Part shown: one piece after another, positions 10,819 through 20,625 of the stretch
How positions within the stretch are numbered: position 1 is the first letter of the stretch
Layout: each line of letters opens with the position of its first letter
Origin: Geminocystis herdmanii PCC 6308
GTDB lineage: Bacteria > Cyanobacteriota > Cyanobacteriia > Cyanobacteriales > Cyanobacteriaceae
Direction of reading: 5' to 3'
Assembly: GCF_000332235.1 (NCBI RefSeq)
Contig: NZ_CM001775.1
Coordinates: 2,014,230-2,078,229, forward strand
DNA length: 64,000 nucleotides
Made by a program: the position numbers and the translations under genes
Notes under the pieces: model-generated
Database searches by the model: none
Told to the model about the DNA's origin: nothing
Seen by the model: the letters and a program-made list of their open reading frames with translations, nothing else

Positions 10819-10823
10819 CTCCT
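10819..10823 (-). promoter_or_regulatory. Ribosome binding site of psaA
   Basis: AGGAG on the minus strand, six bases before ATG 10812. It decides the start of psaA in favour of the ATG over the upstream TTG. Confidence 0.8.
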
Positions 10824-11096
10824 CTCTCGACAAAATACTTTAACTACTACATTAACCAAGATGATAATGGTATTTTGACTCACTTGTGGGAATTGCTTAA
10901 CAATATTTAAAATTTGCTTAACATTCCCTCATAGAAAACTCTTGAAATTAGTGTTTTCTCATTTAAATGAACATTTTGTTACGTTCCTTCATAAAAAGAT
11001 TTACCATGAGGTTAGTAGTAAGAAGTAAGTATTTAATTATTCACTATCTATCTATTTTTATGGTTCACTCAGGTAGTCAAAATTAATTACTGAATA

Positions 11097-11172
11097 CTTC
11101 AGTTCGATGCAAGAATGTCTGATAGACATCCTTTCCGCAACAGCACCGAAAATTTTATCTCGAAATCAGGTA
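11097..11172. mobile_element. Possible decayed copy C of the 5546/38829 MITE family
   Basis: Left end CTTCAGTTCGATGCAAG, right end ATTTTATCTCGAAATCAGGT: the same outward-facing ends as copies A and B with several mismatches, and only 76 bp apart. A half end (TTTTTATGGTTCACTCAGGT) lies just upstream at 11056-11075. Located in the psaA upstream region (10813-11368), where I see no gene. Confidence 0.4.
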
Positions 11173-11368
11173 TTGAATAGACTTCTTGCAAAATAAAAAG
11201 TAAAATTTACTTTAGAGGATGGAAAACATAAATTTCTTAATTTATTACTTATTACTCGACTTCTACAAGAAATCTAATGACTTGGTTTCTAGTCAGATTA
11301 AAAGTCAAAAAGTATATTTTTCCTTTTTTGTCAATGGGTAACTCCTAATTCATTATTTCTTATTAACA

Positions 11369-13870
11369 GTGGGTAAGCTAATTCTTTTCAAAATAGAATC
11401 AGGTAATTTTATTAACGGTTTTGATGTCAGTTTACAAATCTGTGAAGACAATCCCGACGGTATTACTCACCCTTTTACGACTATCACGGGCAAACTTCCT
11501 CCTTGTCAACCGATTACTCAACATTATCAACAATGGCAGGAAAGTTATCGCAGTTTACATCAACAAGTGAGATTAGGTTCACCTAAACAACAGGTTATTC
11601 ATATCACGAATAATTGTCAAGTTTCTGCTGTTCAACTTAAAGAAACTTTGAGAAATTGGTATCATTGCGAGATAGAATCTTTTAGTAGAATTAGAGAAAA
11701 ATTATTCACAGAATTAGACACCCAAGAAGCCATTAGATTTTTGATACAAACTAATCTTCAAGAATTGCGTTTTTTGCCTTGGCATTTATTTTTTGATTCT
11801 TTTCTGAATCGTTATCATAAAGCGGAATTAGCGATGGCACCCGTAGAATATAATACTTTAAATGTTAATATTAAAGAGAGTTCACAGATTAAAATTTTAG
11901 CAGTTTTTGGCAACGGTGAAGGTATTGATTTAACACCAGATCAAGAGGTTTTAACTAATTTACAAAGTGCAGAAATTGTTACTCTAATTAATCCTAGTCG
12001 TCAAGAATTATTTTATCAACTTTATGAACAAAAATGGGATTTACTTTTTTTTGCTGGACATAGTGGCAAAAATGAAGAAACTTGGCAAGGTAAGTTATAT
12101 CTAAATGAAGATGATATTATCACGATCGAGGAGTTAAATCACGCTTTAAAACAGGCAATTCAAAATGGTTTAAAGTTAGCAATTTTTAACTCTTGTGATG
12201 GGTTAGGATTGGCACAAGATTTGGTTGCTTTACATTTATCCCAAGTTATCGTCATGGGGGAAATGATACCCGATGCCGTTGCCCATGTTTTTATCAAAGA
12301 ATTTTTAAACAGTTTTGCTGACAATCAACCTTTATATTTAGCCGTGAGACAGGCAAGGGAAAAACTGCAACCTTTGGAAAATCAATTTCCTTGTGCCACT
12401 TGGTTGCCCATTATCTGTCAAAATCCGGCTAGTTTACCCTTGACTTGGCAAAATTTACAGGGTTTCGACTTTAATCCTCCCCCTCCTGTTTCCTCCCCTA
12501 AGACTCCTCCTAACTTTACTAATTTAGTTTTCGACATCTCGATCGAACATAGGCAACTTACGATCGAGTACAATTCTTTGACAAACTGCGATGTTGATGC
12601 TTTAGTCAACTTTACGGATATAGACTTATCTATGGGGGAAGATACCTCTCAACTCTTGTTAGAAAAAGGCGGTAAAACCATTAGTCAGGAGTTAGAAAGA
12701 AGAAATATAAAACAGTTAGGGCAAGTTGTACAGTTAGGGGAAATTGTGACGACTACCACAGGAGAATTAAAAGGGAAGGCTATTTTTCACGGCATTATTT
12801 ATGACTATCAGCAATCACAATTAACGGATTTAAACTTACTAAAAACTATTATTCATCGCTGTTTAACTTTAGCCGATAGTAGTGGATTTTCGTCTATTGC
12901 ATTTCCTATATTTTTTCCGATTAATTCTTTAATTTCGATCGAACAAATTGCGATTATTTTTGGAGTAGAAATCAGTAACTATTTGCAAGGCACGACTAAT
13001 TTACGGCAAATCAAGGTTATTTTACAAAATACCTCAAATTCATCAAAAAATATCTTAGATGAACGTTTAAATCGATTTTATGGTCAATTCAAGCAGTTTT
13101 TAGAGTTAAGTACAGACATCAAATATCGTCAAAATTTATTGAAAGAATTAATCGAGATATATCGTACAAAAAATATGGAATCTTCGGTGAAAATCTTAAA
13201 TATTTATCAACAATATTTAGCTAAATTTAAACAAAATTGGATAGAAGATAATTTAAGAAATAATAATAGTTTAATCGATAAAGACTATCATCGATCGTTA
13301 GAGAAAATTAGTCAACAAATTAACGAAAATCAAGAGAGTAAAATAGATAATATTGTGACTTCTTGGCATCAAAATTACCATGAAAAAGCCTCTCAAATTT
13401 GGCAAGAATTAAGTCAGGTAGAAAATGAGGAAGAAGTGATGATATTATTAGATAAATTAGGATTAGATATAGATGGTTTTGCTTGGATAAATGATCAATA
13501 TGAATTAGCCATTAGTAGCAATATGGCGAAGCAAAAAAAAGTTAATGAAATTCTCCAAAATCAAATCGAAGAATTAAAAAAAGGACAAGCATTATTACAG
13601 CAAAAACTTTTATCTTTACATCAACAAAAAATCTTGACTAAAAAAGTAGAAGGTAAGGAAAGAAGTTTGATATTTAGGGAGTATCCTAAAATAAATGTCA
13701 AGGTAAAACCCGAAGAATTACCCCCCGAATATCGTACCGAAAAAGTTACTTATACCGCAGATAAAAAAGCCTTAAAAGAGGCTAATAATAAAGGTATTGA
13801 TATTAGTAAAATAGCAGAACTCGATCAAAATTTAAAACCTTTATTTCGCTTTAATTCTATCAATATTTAA
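11369..13870 (+). CDS. CHAT protease-like domain fused to a macro-like domain and a helical tail
   Basis: An 833-residue cytoplasmic protein starting at GTG 11369. Residues 1-100 match the N-terminal module common before cyanobacterial CHAT domains. A caspase-like CHAT domain follows (about 105-355), with the candidate catalytic His in LLFFAGHS (His231) and Cys in AIFNSCDGLG (Cys276). A proline-rich linker leads to a macro-like ADP-ribose-binding fold (about 388-555): ITVDVDALVN-type strand (NCDVDALVNFTDI), G-rich loop changed to SMGEDTSQLL, and the later TTTGELKGKAIFHGI strand. The degenerate first glycine loop may mean altered or lost ligand binding. The rest is helical with a coiled coil near 715-775. 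CHAT proteins of this kind act in bacterial conflict and programmed cell death. It stands alone, convergent with crcB. Confidence 0.75.
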   Translation: MGKLILFKIESGNFINGFDVSLQICEDNPDGITHPFTTITGKLPPCQPITQHYQQWQESYRSLHQQVRLGSPKQQVIHITNNCQVSAVQLKETLRNWYHCEIESFSRIREKLFTELDTQEAIRFLIQTNLQELRFLPWHLFFDSFLNRYHKAELAMAPVEYNTLNVNIKESSQIKILAVFGNGEGIDLTPDQEVLTNLQSAEIVTLINPSRQELFYQLYEQKWDLLFFAGHSGKNEETWQGKLYLNEDDIITIEELNHALKQAIQNGLKLAIFNSCDGLGLAQDLVALHLSQVIVMGEMIPDAVAHVFIKEFLNSFADNQPLYLAVRQAREKLQPLENQFPCATWLPIICQNPASLPLTWQNLQGFDFNPPPPVSSPKTPPNFTNLVFDISIEHRQLTIEYNSLTNCDVDALVNFTDIDLSMGEDTSQLLLEKGGKTISQELERRNIKQLGQVVQLGEIVTTTTGELKGKAIFHGIIYDYQQSQLTDLNLLKTIIHRCLTLADSSGFSSIAFPIFFPINSLISIEQIAIIFGVEISNYLQGTTNLRQIKVILQNTSNSSKNILDERLNRFYGQFKQFLELSTDIKYRQNLLKELIEIYRTKNMESSVKILNIYQQYLAKFKQNWIEDNLRNNNSLIDKDYHRSLEKISQQINENQESKIDNIVTSWHQNYHEKASQIWQELSQVENEEEVMILLDKLGLDIDGFAWINDQYELAISSNMAKQKKVNEILQNQIEELKKGQALLQQKLLSLHQQKILTKKVEGKERSLIFREYPKINVKVKPEELPPEYRTEKVTYTADKKALKEANNKGIDISKIAELDQNLKPLFRFNSINI

Positions 13871-13899
13871 AACCTTTATTTCGCTTTAATTCTATCAAT
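13831..13899. repeat. 34-bp tandem duplication across two convergent gene ends
   Basis: The sequence at 13831-13864 is repeated exactly at 13866-13899 (period 35). The first copy encodes the C-terminus of the CHAT-macro protein (LKPLFRFNSIN). The second copy, read on the other strand, encodes the end of the fluoride channel (LIDRIKAK, stop). Confidence 0.9.
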
Positions 13900-14340
13900 T
13901 AATTGTTTTTTAGAAAACTTAATTGCTAAAAAATTACCTGATTCAAAAAATATTATACCTAAGATTATACTGCCTAACCAATAAACAGAAGTTTGTAATA
14001 ATTTTCCTCTCTCTAAAAGAATTTCTGTTTCTAACTCATAGGTAGAAAAAGTTGTATATGATCCTAAAAATCCTACTATAAACATATAACGAAAGTCTGG
14101 GCTAATAATATCCATTTTAAAATGTAAATGAGCAATAAATCCCATTAAAAAAGCTCCTGAAAAGTTAATTATAATAGTACTGAAAGGAAAGCTATACTGT
14201 AACCATTGATTAATATTAGTAATTAAATAATAACGTATTAACGCCCCTAATATTGAGCCTAAACTTATGGCTATGGGTATTCTAATTAATGGATTTTTTA
14301 GTAAAATTAATAAGGTTAATCGTATATTTTTGTCATTCAT
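13876..14340 (-). CDS. crcB: Fluoride ion channel CrcB/Fluc, second of a tandem pair
   Basis: Small four-helix membrane protein that exports fluoride as a dual-topology or paired dimer. It has 154 residues with the family signatures GSILGALIRYYL, the NFSGAFLMGF pore segment and GFLGSYTTFSTYELE. It is about 25 residues longer than its neighbour at both ends. The C-terminal residues are encoded by the duplicated 34-bp block shared with the CHAT gene. It lies 63 bp downstream of the other crcB on the same strand, so the two likely form one transcript and possibly a heterodimer. Confidence 0.92.
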   Translation of the reverse strand: MNDKNIRLTLLILLKNPLIRIPIAISLGSILGALIRYYLITNINQWLQYSFPFSTIIINFSGAFLMGFIAHLHFKMDIISPDFRYMFIVGFLGSYTTFSTYELETEILLERGKLLQTSVYWLGSIILGIIFFESGNFLAIKFSKKQLIDRIKAK

Positions 14341-14403
14341 TTTATTTGATTAAAATTATAATATCTTGAAATCATATATTTTTCGTGAATAATTAAAATT
14401 TTT

Positions 14404-14799
14404 TCATCCCTTAGTTAAGATAATTTTCGTTAAATTAATACCTATTTCTAAAACGAAAATTCCTGTAATAATACTGCCAATTCCATATAATAAGCTATAT
14501 TTTTTTTGATTATTTTTCCACAACTTAGAGCTTTCTAGGATATAGGTTGAAAATGTTGTATAAGAGCCTAAAAATCCTGTTACAAATAATAACTGAAATG
14601 GAGAAGATACGATCGATTCTTGAGCAAGAAAAGCAAAAATACCGATGAAAAAACAACCAGAAATATTAATCACAAATGTACCTAACGGAAAATGTTTACT
14701 ATAATCAGCAAAATACACCGTTAAATAATAACGACTTAACGCCCCGAATATCGCACCAAGAGAAATTAATAATGGTATTTTTAAGACTGAATCATTCAT
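14404..14799 (-). CDS. crcB: Fluoride ion channel CrcB/Fluc, first of a tandem pair
   Basis: A 131-residue Fluc subunit of standard length, with GAIFGALSRYYL, NISGCFFIGIFAF and GFLGSYTTFSTYILES. The TTFST track lines the fluoride pore in known Fluc channels. Many bacteria carry two adjacent crcB genes whose products pair in opposite orientation. I looked for a crcB-type fluoride riboswitch in the 140 bp upstream and did not see its conserved core. Confidence 0.93.
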   Translation of the reverse strand: MNDSVLKIPLLISLGAIFGALSRYYLTVYFADYSKHFPLGTFVINISGCFFIGIFAFLAQESIVSSPFQLLFVTGFLGSYTTFSTYILESSKLWKNNQKKYSLLYGIGSIITGIFVLEIGINLTKIILTKG

Positions 14800-14938
14800 G
14801 GGATACGATATATTTAAGAAAAATGGTGAGAGTAGGCAATAAATTGAAATTAAGTCTTATGAATGCCTAAGTCCGATCGATCTCAAATGTTGATAAAATT
14901 TAGATAAATTATAAAATAATTCTTAAATTCTAGTTGCC

Positions 14939-16858
14939 ATGACTGCAAATAATTCTACTATTAATAGGTTAACGATCGAAACAGCGACAAAAAAAGCTCA
15001 AGATTATCTTTTCTCTCTACAACAAAATGATGGTCATTGGTGCGCCTATTTAGAGTCTAATGTTACTATCACCGCCGAAGCTGTCTTACTTTACAAAATT
15101 TGGGGTATCGATAATCAAAAACCTCTACATAAAATTGAGCATTATCTTCGATCGAAACAATGCAGTCATGGCGGTTGGGAGTTATACTATGGCGATGGCG
15201 GAGATTTAAGTACTTCCGTGGAAGCCTACATGGCATTAAGATTATTAGGGGTTAGTATTGATGATGGCGCATTGGAAAGGGCAAAAAAATTTATTCTCAG
15301 TAAAGGCGGTATCAGCAAAAGTCGCATTTTTACTAAGTTTCACCTTGCCTTAATCGGTTGTTATGATTGGAAGGGAGTGCCTTCTATTCCTCCTTGGATT
15401 ATGCTATTGCCGAATAATCCTCTTTTCACTATCTATGAAATGTCTAGTTGGGCAAGAAGTAGCACTGTACCCTTATTAATTGTATTCGATCGAAAGCCCG
15501 TTTTTGCCATCGAACCAAGAATTAAACTAGATGAGTTATACAGCGAAGGCATCGAAAACGCTACCTACGAAATGCCCCGTAATGGCGATTGGACTGATAT
15601 ATTTGGACAATTAGACAACTTATTTAAACTAGCAGAAGAATGGAATCTTGTACCCTTCAAAGATGAAAGTATCCGCGCAGCAGAAAAATGGATTATCGAA
15701 AGAGAAGAAGTAACAGGAGATTGGGCAGGAATCATCCCAGCCATGCTTAACTCCCTTTTAGCCTTCAAAGCCTTAAAATACCACGTTAACGATCCTATAG
15801 TAGCACGAGGTTTACAAGCCGTAGAAAACTTTGCCATAGAAACTCATAATGATTATTTAGTACAAGCCTGTGTGTCACCTGTTTGGGATACAACATGGAG
15901 TTTACGAGCCTTAGTCGAGTCGGGAGTCGCACCAAATCATCCTCAATTAGTCAAGGGAGGAGAGTGGTTATTAGACAAACAAATTTTGGATTATGGGGAT
16001 TGGGTAGTCAAAAATCCTCACGGCAAACCCGGAGGTTGGGCGTTTGAATATGAAAACCGTTTTTATCCTGATATGGATGATTCCGCAGTGGTTATCATGA
16101 CTTTACATCAATTAGAGTTACCCGACGAAAACTTGAAACGAGAAGCAATTTTCCGTTGTCTGCGGTGGATTGAATCCATGCAATGTCGTAATTACGGTTG
16201 GGCGGCATTTGATATTAATAATGACGCAAATTGGTTAAATTACCTCCCCTACGCTGACTTAAAAGCCATGATTGATCCTGCGACAGCGGATATTACTGCT
16301 AGAGTATTAGAAATGGTGGGAAGTTGTGACTTATCTATGAGTGCTAGTAAAATTCAAAATGCCCTCGGTTATCTCATTCGTCAACAAGAAGAAGATGGTA
16401 GTTGGTTTGGACGTTGGGGAGTAAACTATATATACGGCACATCGGGAGTTTTATCGGCTTTAGCGGTAATTGCCCCAAAAGTGGAAAAAAATGTTATTGA
16501 AAAAGGTATTAATTGGTTAGTCAGTTGTCAAAATGTCGATGGTGGTTGGGGTGAATCCTGCGAAAGTTATAAAAATTCCTACTTTAAGGGTAAGGGTAAT
16601 TCTACGGCTTCTCAAACTGCTTGGGCTTTAATTGGTTTATTAGACGGGGGAAGTTCGATTCAAAGTTTACCAGAGGATAATATTAAAAAAGGAATAGAAT
16701 ATCTATTGACGAAACAAACTAATGAAGGCACATGGGAAGAAAAAGAATTTACAGGCACAGGATTTCCAGCACATTTTTATCTTAACTATCATTTATATCG
16801 TCATTACTTCCCTTTAATTGCCTTAGGTAAATATCAAAAATTCATCATAAATAATTAA
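14939..16858 (+). CDS. shc: Squalene-hopene cyclase
   Basis: Monotopic membrane enzyme that cyclises squalene to hopene, the first committed step of hopanoid synthesis. It has 639 residues, the normal length. The catalytic acid motif DxDD is visible as YPDMDDSAVV. Several QW repeats are present (QQNDGHWCAYLE, WGESCESYKN region, QQEEDGSWFGRWG, QNVDGGWGES). No other hopanoid genes are close. The gene is followed directly by the heptamer minisatellite. Start is ATG 14939. Confidence 0.95.
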   Translation: MTANNSTINRLTIETATKKAQDYLFSLQQNDGHWCAYLESNVTITAEAVLLYKIWGIDNQKPLHKIEHYLRSKQCSHGGWELYYGDGGDLSTSVEAYMALRLLGVSIDDGALERAKKFILSKGGISKSRIFTKFHLALIGCYDWKGVPSIPPWIMLLPNNPLFTIYEMSSWARSSTVPLLIVFDRKPVFAIEPRIKLDELYSEGIENATYEMPRNGDWTDIFGQLDNLFKLAEEWNLVPFKDESIRAAEKWIIEREEVTGDWAGIIPAMLNSLLAFKALKYHVNDPIVARGLQAVENFAIETHNDYLVQACVSPVWDTTWSLRALVESGVAPNHPQLVKGGEWLLDKQILDYGDWVVKNPHGKPGGWAFEYENRFYPDMDDSAVVIMTLHQLELPDENLKREAIFRCLRWIESMQCRNYGWAAFDINNDANWLNYLPYADLKAMIDPATADITARVLEMVGSCDLSMSASKIQNALGYLIRQQEEDGSWFGRWGVNYIYGTSGVLSALAVIAPKVEKNVIEKGINWLVSCQNVDGGWGESCESYKNSYFKGKGNSTASQTAWALIGLLDGGSSIQSLPEDNIKKGIEYLLTKQTNEGTWEEKEFTGTGFPAHFYLNYHLYRHYFPLIALGKYQKFIINN

Positions 16859-16859
16859 C

Positions 16860-17113
16860 AATTCTCAATTCTCCATTCTCCATTCTCAATTCTCCATTCT
16901 CAATTCTCAATTCTCCATTCTCAATTCTCCATTCTCCATTCTCAATTCTCAATTCTCAATTCTCAATTCTCAATTCTCAATTCTCAATTCTCAATTCTCC
17001 ATTCTCCATTCTCCATTCTCCATTCTCCATTCTCCATTCTCCATTCTCAATTCTCCATTCTCAATTCTCCATTCTCCATTCTCAATTCTCCATTCTCAAT
17101 TCTCCATTCTCCA
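16860..17113. repeat. Heptamer minisatellite of about 36 units
   Basis: Uninterrupted tandem heptamers of just two types, AATTCTC and CATTCTC, in irregular order, filling almost the whole gap between shc and the hybrid kinase gene. This is a short tandemly repeated (STRR-type) array. It ends 27 bp before the next start codon, so transcription of that gene must begin in or before the array. Confidence 0.95.
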
Positions 17114-17140
17114 TTAATTATCTCCCTATCCTGACTACAT

Positions 17141-19225
17141 ATGAAACTAGATTTTTTCGTTTCCAAAATCTATCAAAGAATAATGTCTCTTTCTGTTGGG
17201 GTAGGGATGACGATAATGACTATAGGAGTTTTTCAAATTTTAATTAATCAAGAAAAACAACAAATTTCTAACTTAATAAAAAGTGATTTAGTTTCTTTAA
17301 GAAATAAAATTACTTCAGAATTAAATACTAGAGTTTTAGCCTTAGAAAGAATGAGTAAACGGTGGAATATTCAAAATGGCACACCCGAAGCTCAATGGAG
17401 ATTAGATGCTAAAAGTTACGTTAACGATTATTATGGTTATCAAGCCATCGAATGGGTAGATAAAGATTATTATGTGCGTTGGATAGTGCCAAAAAAAGGC
17501 AATGACAAAGTCCAAGATTTGTATTTAGGCTTTGAAGAAAATAGAAAAAATGCTTTAGTAAAATCTCAAAGTTTAAGAGAAACTTATATTAGTAAAACAG
17601 TTGATTTAATTCAAAATAAAAAAGGTTTTATCGTTTATAGTCCTATTTTTTTAGAAGGAAAAAATAATGAATTTGATGGATTTATTTTAGGGGTTTTTAA
17701 AACTAATAATTTATTCTATTATTTATTACGTCAAGAAGCCATTAGAGGTTATCAAATTTTTATTTATCAAGATAACGAATTAATCCATAGTACCATTCAT
17801 TCACCACCGAAAGAGAATCTTGAATGGCAAGAGTCGATCGATTTAGAATATAAGGGAATTAAATGGAAAATAGTGATAATTCCTAGTAGCTATTTTTTAG
17901 CATTATACCAAAGTAAATTACCTTATATTATTTTAATTATTGGCTGTATATTATCATGGTTATTAGCATGGATAGTTTATTTATTATTTGAGTTTCATCT
18001 GAGAAATAAATTATTAAAGAAAGCAAAACAACAAGCCGAAGTTGCTAATAATGCAAAAAGTCAATTTTTAGCGATGATGAGTCATGAAATTCGCACTCCT
18101 ATGAATGGGGTTATTGGTATCACTAATTTATTAAAAGATACCCCGTTAAATGTTCAACAAAAAGATTTTGTCGAAATTATCAGTAATAGTAGTAAAAGTT
18201 TGCTGACAATTATTAATGATATTCTTGATTTTTCTAAAATAGAATCAGGAAAATTTGAATTAAAAAATCAGGCTTTTTTATTAGAAGAATGTCTCAAAGA
18301 TACCATTGCTTTATTACAGTTTCAAGCTGATGAAAAAAATCTAGCTTTAAATTATTCTATAGATTCAAGACTATCGAAAGTTTTTATAGGAGATAGTATT
18401 AGACTTAGACAAATTTTAATTAATTTAATGGGAAATGCTCTAAAATTTACCCATGAAGGAGGAGTTAGTATTAATGTTACTCTTCAAAATATTTATGAAG
18501 AAAATGAGCCTCCAAAATATCATATTTTGTTTGCAGTAAAAGATACTGGTATCGGTATTTCTTCTGAAAATATTGAGAAATTATTTAAGCCTTTTTCTCA
18601 AGTAGATAGCGCCCATAATAGAAAATATGGTGGCACTGGTTTAGGTTTAATAATTAGTAAAAATTTAACGGAGTTAATGGGAGGTAGAATGTGGGTAGAA
18701 AGTAAAGAAAATATTGGTTCTACTTTCTATTTTACCATCTTAATTATACCAGAATCTAAACCGTTGCTCGATCGAGATGTCAAGAATATAAATAATAGCC
18801 AAAATTTATCTGAAGATTGTGACATTTCATCCTTAAAAATTTTGTTAGCTGAAGATAATCCTGTTAATCAAAAAGTCGCATTATTAATTTTGAAAAAACT
18901 TGGTTATCAAGGAGATATTGCTAATAATGGAAAAGAGGTTATTTCCATGGTAAAAAATCAACAATATGATGTCATTTTAATGGATATGCAAATGCCTGAA
19001 ATGGATGGTTTAGAAACTACTCAGTGGATTCGCAATAATTTACCCGAAGACACCCAACCTCATATTATCGCTATGACTGCCAATGCCTTGACAAGCGATC
19101 GAGAAATGTGTTTATCTGCGGGAATGGATGATTATCTTAGTAAACCCTTTGCCTTAGATTTACTCAAACAAAAGTTAAAAGCAATAGATGAATTACACAT
19201 CAAAAATTATCAAAGTCAAGAATAA
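17141..19225 (+). CDS. CHASE-type hybrid sensor histidine kinase with receiver domain
   Basis: A 694-residue membrane kinase. A first helix (about 15-35) and a second (about 265-288) enclose an external CHASE-like sensor domain (ERMSKRW...[19 protein letters not shown]...GFIVYSPIF), a fold that binds small ligands such as cytokinin-like molecules. Next come a dimerisation domain with [15 protein letters not shown] (phospho-His), a HATPase with DTGIGIS and [11 protein letters not shown], and a C-terminal receiver with the phospho-Asp in [13 protein letters not shown] and the conserved Lys in LSKPFA. No HPt domain is fused, so the final output partner is elsewhere. ATG 17141 directly follows the heptamer array. 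Confidence 0.9.
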   Translation: MKLDFFVSKIYQRIMSLSVGVGMTIMTIGVFQILINQEKQQISNLIKSDLVSLRNKITSELNTRVLALERMSKRWNIQNGTPEAQWRLDAKSYVNDYYGYQAIEWVDKDYYVRWIVPKKGNDKVQDLYLGFEENRKNALVKSQSLRETYISKTVDLIQNKKGFIVYSPIFLEGKNNEFDGFILGVFKTNNLFYYLLRQEAIRGYQIFIYQDNELIHSTIHSPPKENLEWQESIDLEYKGIKWKIVIIPSSYFLALYQSKLPYIILIIGCILSWLLAWIVYLLFEFHLRNKLLKKAKQQAEVANNAKSQFLAMMSHEIRTPMNGVIGITNLLKDTPLNVQQKDFVEIISNSSKSLLTIINDILDFSKIESGKFELKNQAFLLEECLKDTIALLQFQADEKNLALNYSIDSRLSKVFIGDSIRLRQILINLMGNALKFTHEGGVSINVTLQNIYEENEPPKYHILFAVKDTGIGISSENIEKLFKPFSQVDSAHNRKYGGTGLGLIISKNLTELMGGRMWVESKENIGSTFYFTILIIPESKPLLDRDVKNINNSQNLSEDCDISSLKILLAEDNPVNQKVALLILKKLGYQGDIANNGKEVISMVKNQQYDVILMDMQMPEMDGLETTQWIRNNLPEDTQPHIIAMTANALTSDREMCLSAGMDDYLSKPFALDLLKQKLKAIDELHIKNYQSQE

Positions 19226-19280
19226 ATAAACTGTTAATAATTTCCTTATATTTTCGCCACAATTTTCAGGAATAAAATAG

Positions 19281-19676
19281 TTAAATTTGTTGGTAAATCC
19301 TCATTCCTAAAGAGATTAAACAACCTAACAATAAAGTCATAATACTCAACATACTAATAGCAAAACCGGGGAATCTTTTATTGGCTTCTTGATAATATCC
19401 CCAAGCATATAATACCCTTCCTAAAATCCAAATTCCGCCTAAAATAGCTCCCCATAATTCGCTAACATAAGAAGAAAAAATCCATAGTATTGGAAAGAAT
19501 AATATTAGTTGCTCTAACATATTTTGTTGTACTCTTAATGCCCGTTCAAAATTTTCATCACCGCTCATAGCAGGAGCGATTACATTATATTTAAACCTTG
19601 CTTTTCCCACATTAAGAATAGTAACAAAATAGACTAATAATGCAGAAACTGTGATAATACTTGCACCTAATAACAT
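19281..19676 (-). CDS. MAPEG-family membrane protein
   Basis: A 131-residue four-helix membrane protein. Features of the MAPEG superfamily (membrane-associated proteins in eicosanoid and glutathione metabolism) are the N-terminal helix, the FERALRVQQNMLEQLILFFP block with the conserved E-R-x-x-x-x-N-x-x-E pattern, and ILGRVLYAWGYYQEANKR. Bacterial members are mostly uncharacterised and some have glutathione transferase activity. It is transcribed away from the hybrid kinase, as a single gene. Confidence 0.85.
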   Translation of the reverse strand: MLLGASIITVSALLVYFVTILNVGKARFKYNVIAPAMSGDENFERALRVQQNMLEQLILFFPILWIFSSYVSELWGAILGGIWILGRVLYAWGYYQEANKRFPGFAISMLSIMTLLLGCLISLGMRIYQQI

Positions 19677-19792
19677 TTTTTTACTCCTTTTTTATTTATT
19701 TTTATTTTCAATGAATATTATAATTTAAAATTTCAAAATACACTAAACAAAATGTATTCTGATTATGGACTTTACACTTAATAAAAACATTT

Positions 19793-20155
19793 TCAATTTT
19801 CAATTTTCAATTCCCAATTATTTTCTGCTTGAGAAAAAACATATTTTGCTACTATATTAATATCTTCTGGGGTAAGTCGATCGACAAAAGCTGACATATT
19901 ATTTTTACCATAAGTAACAATTTCTTCGATCGAATCTACAGAATTATAACCATTTTTTTGTAAGGTTTTTAATCGCAAATTTTTACTCCTTCTAATAATA
20001 TTACTACCATTTGGATGGCATCCTGCACAATTTATAGTAAAGATTTCTCTACCTTGATTAAGTTCGATCGACTGACTATAAACCACAGGAATATAAAGTA
20101 AGTTACAGAAACTAAAGATGATCAGACTACAGACAAATATAAATATTTTTTTCAT
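19793..20155 (-). CDS. petJ: Cytochrome c6-like lumenal cytochrome c
   Basis: Soluble class I c-type cytochrome carrying electrons between cytochrome b6f and photosystem I, replacing plastocyanin when copper is scarce. It has 120 residues with a signal peptide (IFIFVCSLIIFSFCNLLYIP then SQS). The haem motif is CAGCH with HPNGSNIIRRSKNLR, and the axial Met is in NNMSAF; YVFSQAENNW is the typical c6 C-terminus. It is less canonical than most PetJ proteins (RRSKNLR for the usual PEKTLK; MSAF for MPAF), so a specialised paralogue is possible. It follows a response regulator gene by 8 bp and is probably co-transcribed with it. Confidence 0.82.
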   Translation of the reverse strand: MKKIFIFVCSLIIFSFCNLLYIPVVYSQSIELNQGREIFTINCAGCHPNGSNIIRRSKNLRLKTLQKNGYNSVDSIEEIVTYGKNNMSAFVDRLTPEDINIVAKYVFSQAENNWELKIEN

Positions 20156-20163
20156 ATTAAATA

Positions 20164-20625
20164 TTAATTATTAAGAGATTTTAAATGACAAATTTCTTCT
20201 TCTAATTGTTGAATATATTTAGCCTGATTTTTTATCAGAAGATGAGTTGCTATTCTATTTAATAATTCTGGTTTTTTAAAAGGTTTAGCAACATAATCAG
20301 AAGCTCCAATATTATAGGCTTCAACTAAATGATGTTCTTCTTGACTAGCGGTTAAAAAAATGATTGGAATATCTTTATATTGTTGATTAGATTTAATTTT
20401 TTCGCACACTTCTAAACCATTCATATCAGGCATCATTAAGTCTAGTAAAATTAGATCAGGTTTTAAAACATTTAATCTTTCTAAGGCATCTTTTCCACTT
20501 AAAGCAAAACTGGTTTGATAATTTTCTCCCTCTAAAATAAAGGTTAATAATTTTAAATTTTGCTTTAAATCATCGACTAATAAAATTATTGATTCTTCGG
20601 GGTTTACTAATGGAGATGAATACAT
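20164..20625 (-). CDS. Single-domain response regulator (CheY-like)
   Basis: A 153-residue receiver domain with a short C-terminal coiled-coil tail (NQAKYIQQLEEEICHLKSL) and no DNA-binding output. Acidic pocket residues are in LLVDDLKQN, the phospho-Asp in LILLDLMMPDMNG, the Thr in IFLTAS and the Lys in VAKPFKKP. It is the first gene of a likely two-gene unit with the cytochrome c6-like gene. This resembles the receivers that work with hybrid kinases, such as the one 1 kb away. Confidence 0.9.
   Translation of the reverse strand: MYSSPLVNPEESIILLVDDLKQNLKLLTFILEGENYQTSFALSGKDALERLNVLKPDLILLDLMMPDMNGLEVCEKIKSNQQYKDIPIIFLTASQEEHHLVEAYNIGASDYVAKPFKKPELLNRIATHLLIKNQAKYIQQLEEEICHLKSLNN

Noticed and set aside
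10813-10833. Seven-residue extension of PsaA from a TTG codon
   Set aside because: The ribosome binding site AGGAG lies inside it, and the ATG at 10812 gives the standard PsaA N-terminus.
14800-14938. Fluoride riboswitch upstream of the crcB pair
   Set aside because: Checked on the minus strand; the conserved core of the crcB motif could not be found.
16860-17113. CRISPR array
   Set aside because: Units are 7 bp, contiguous and without unique spacers; it is a minisatellite.
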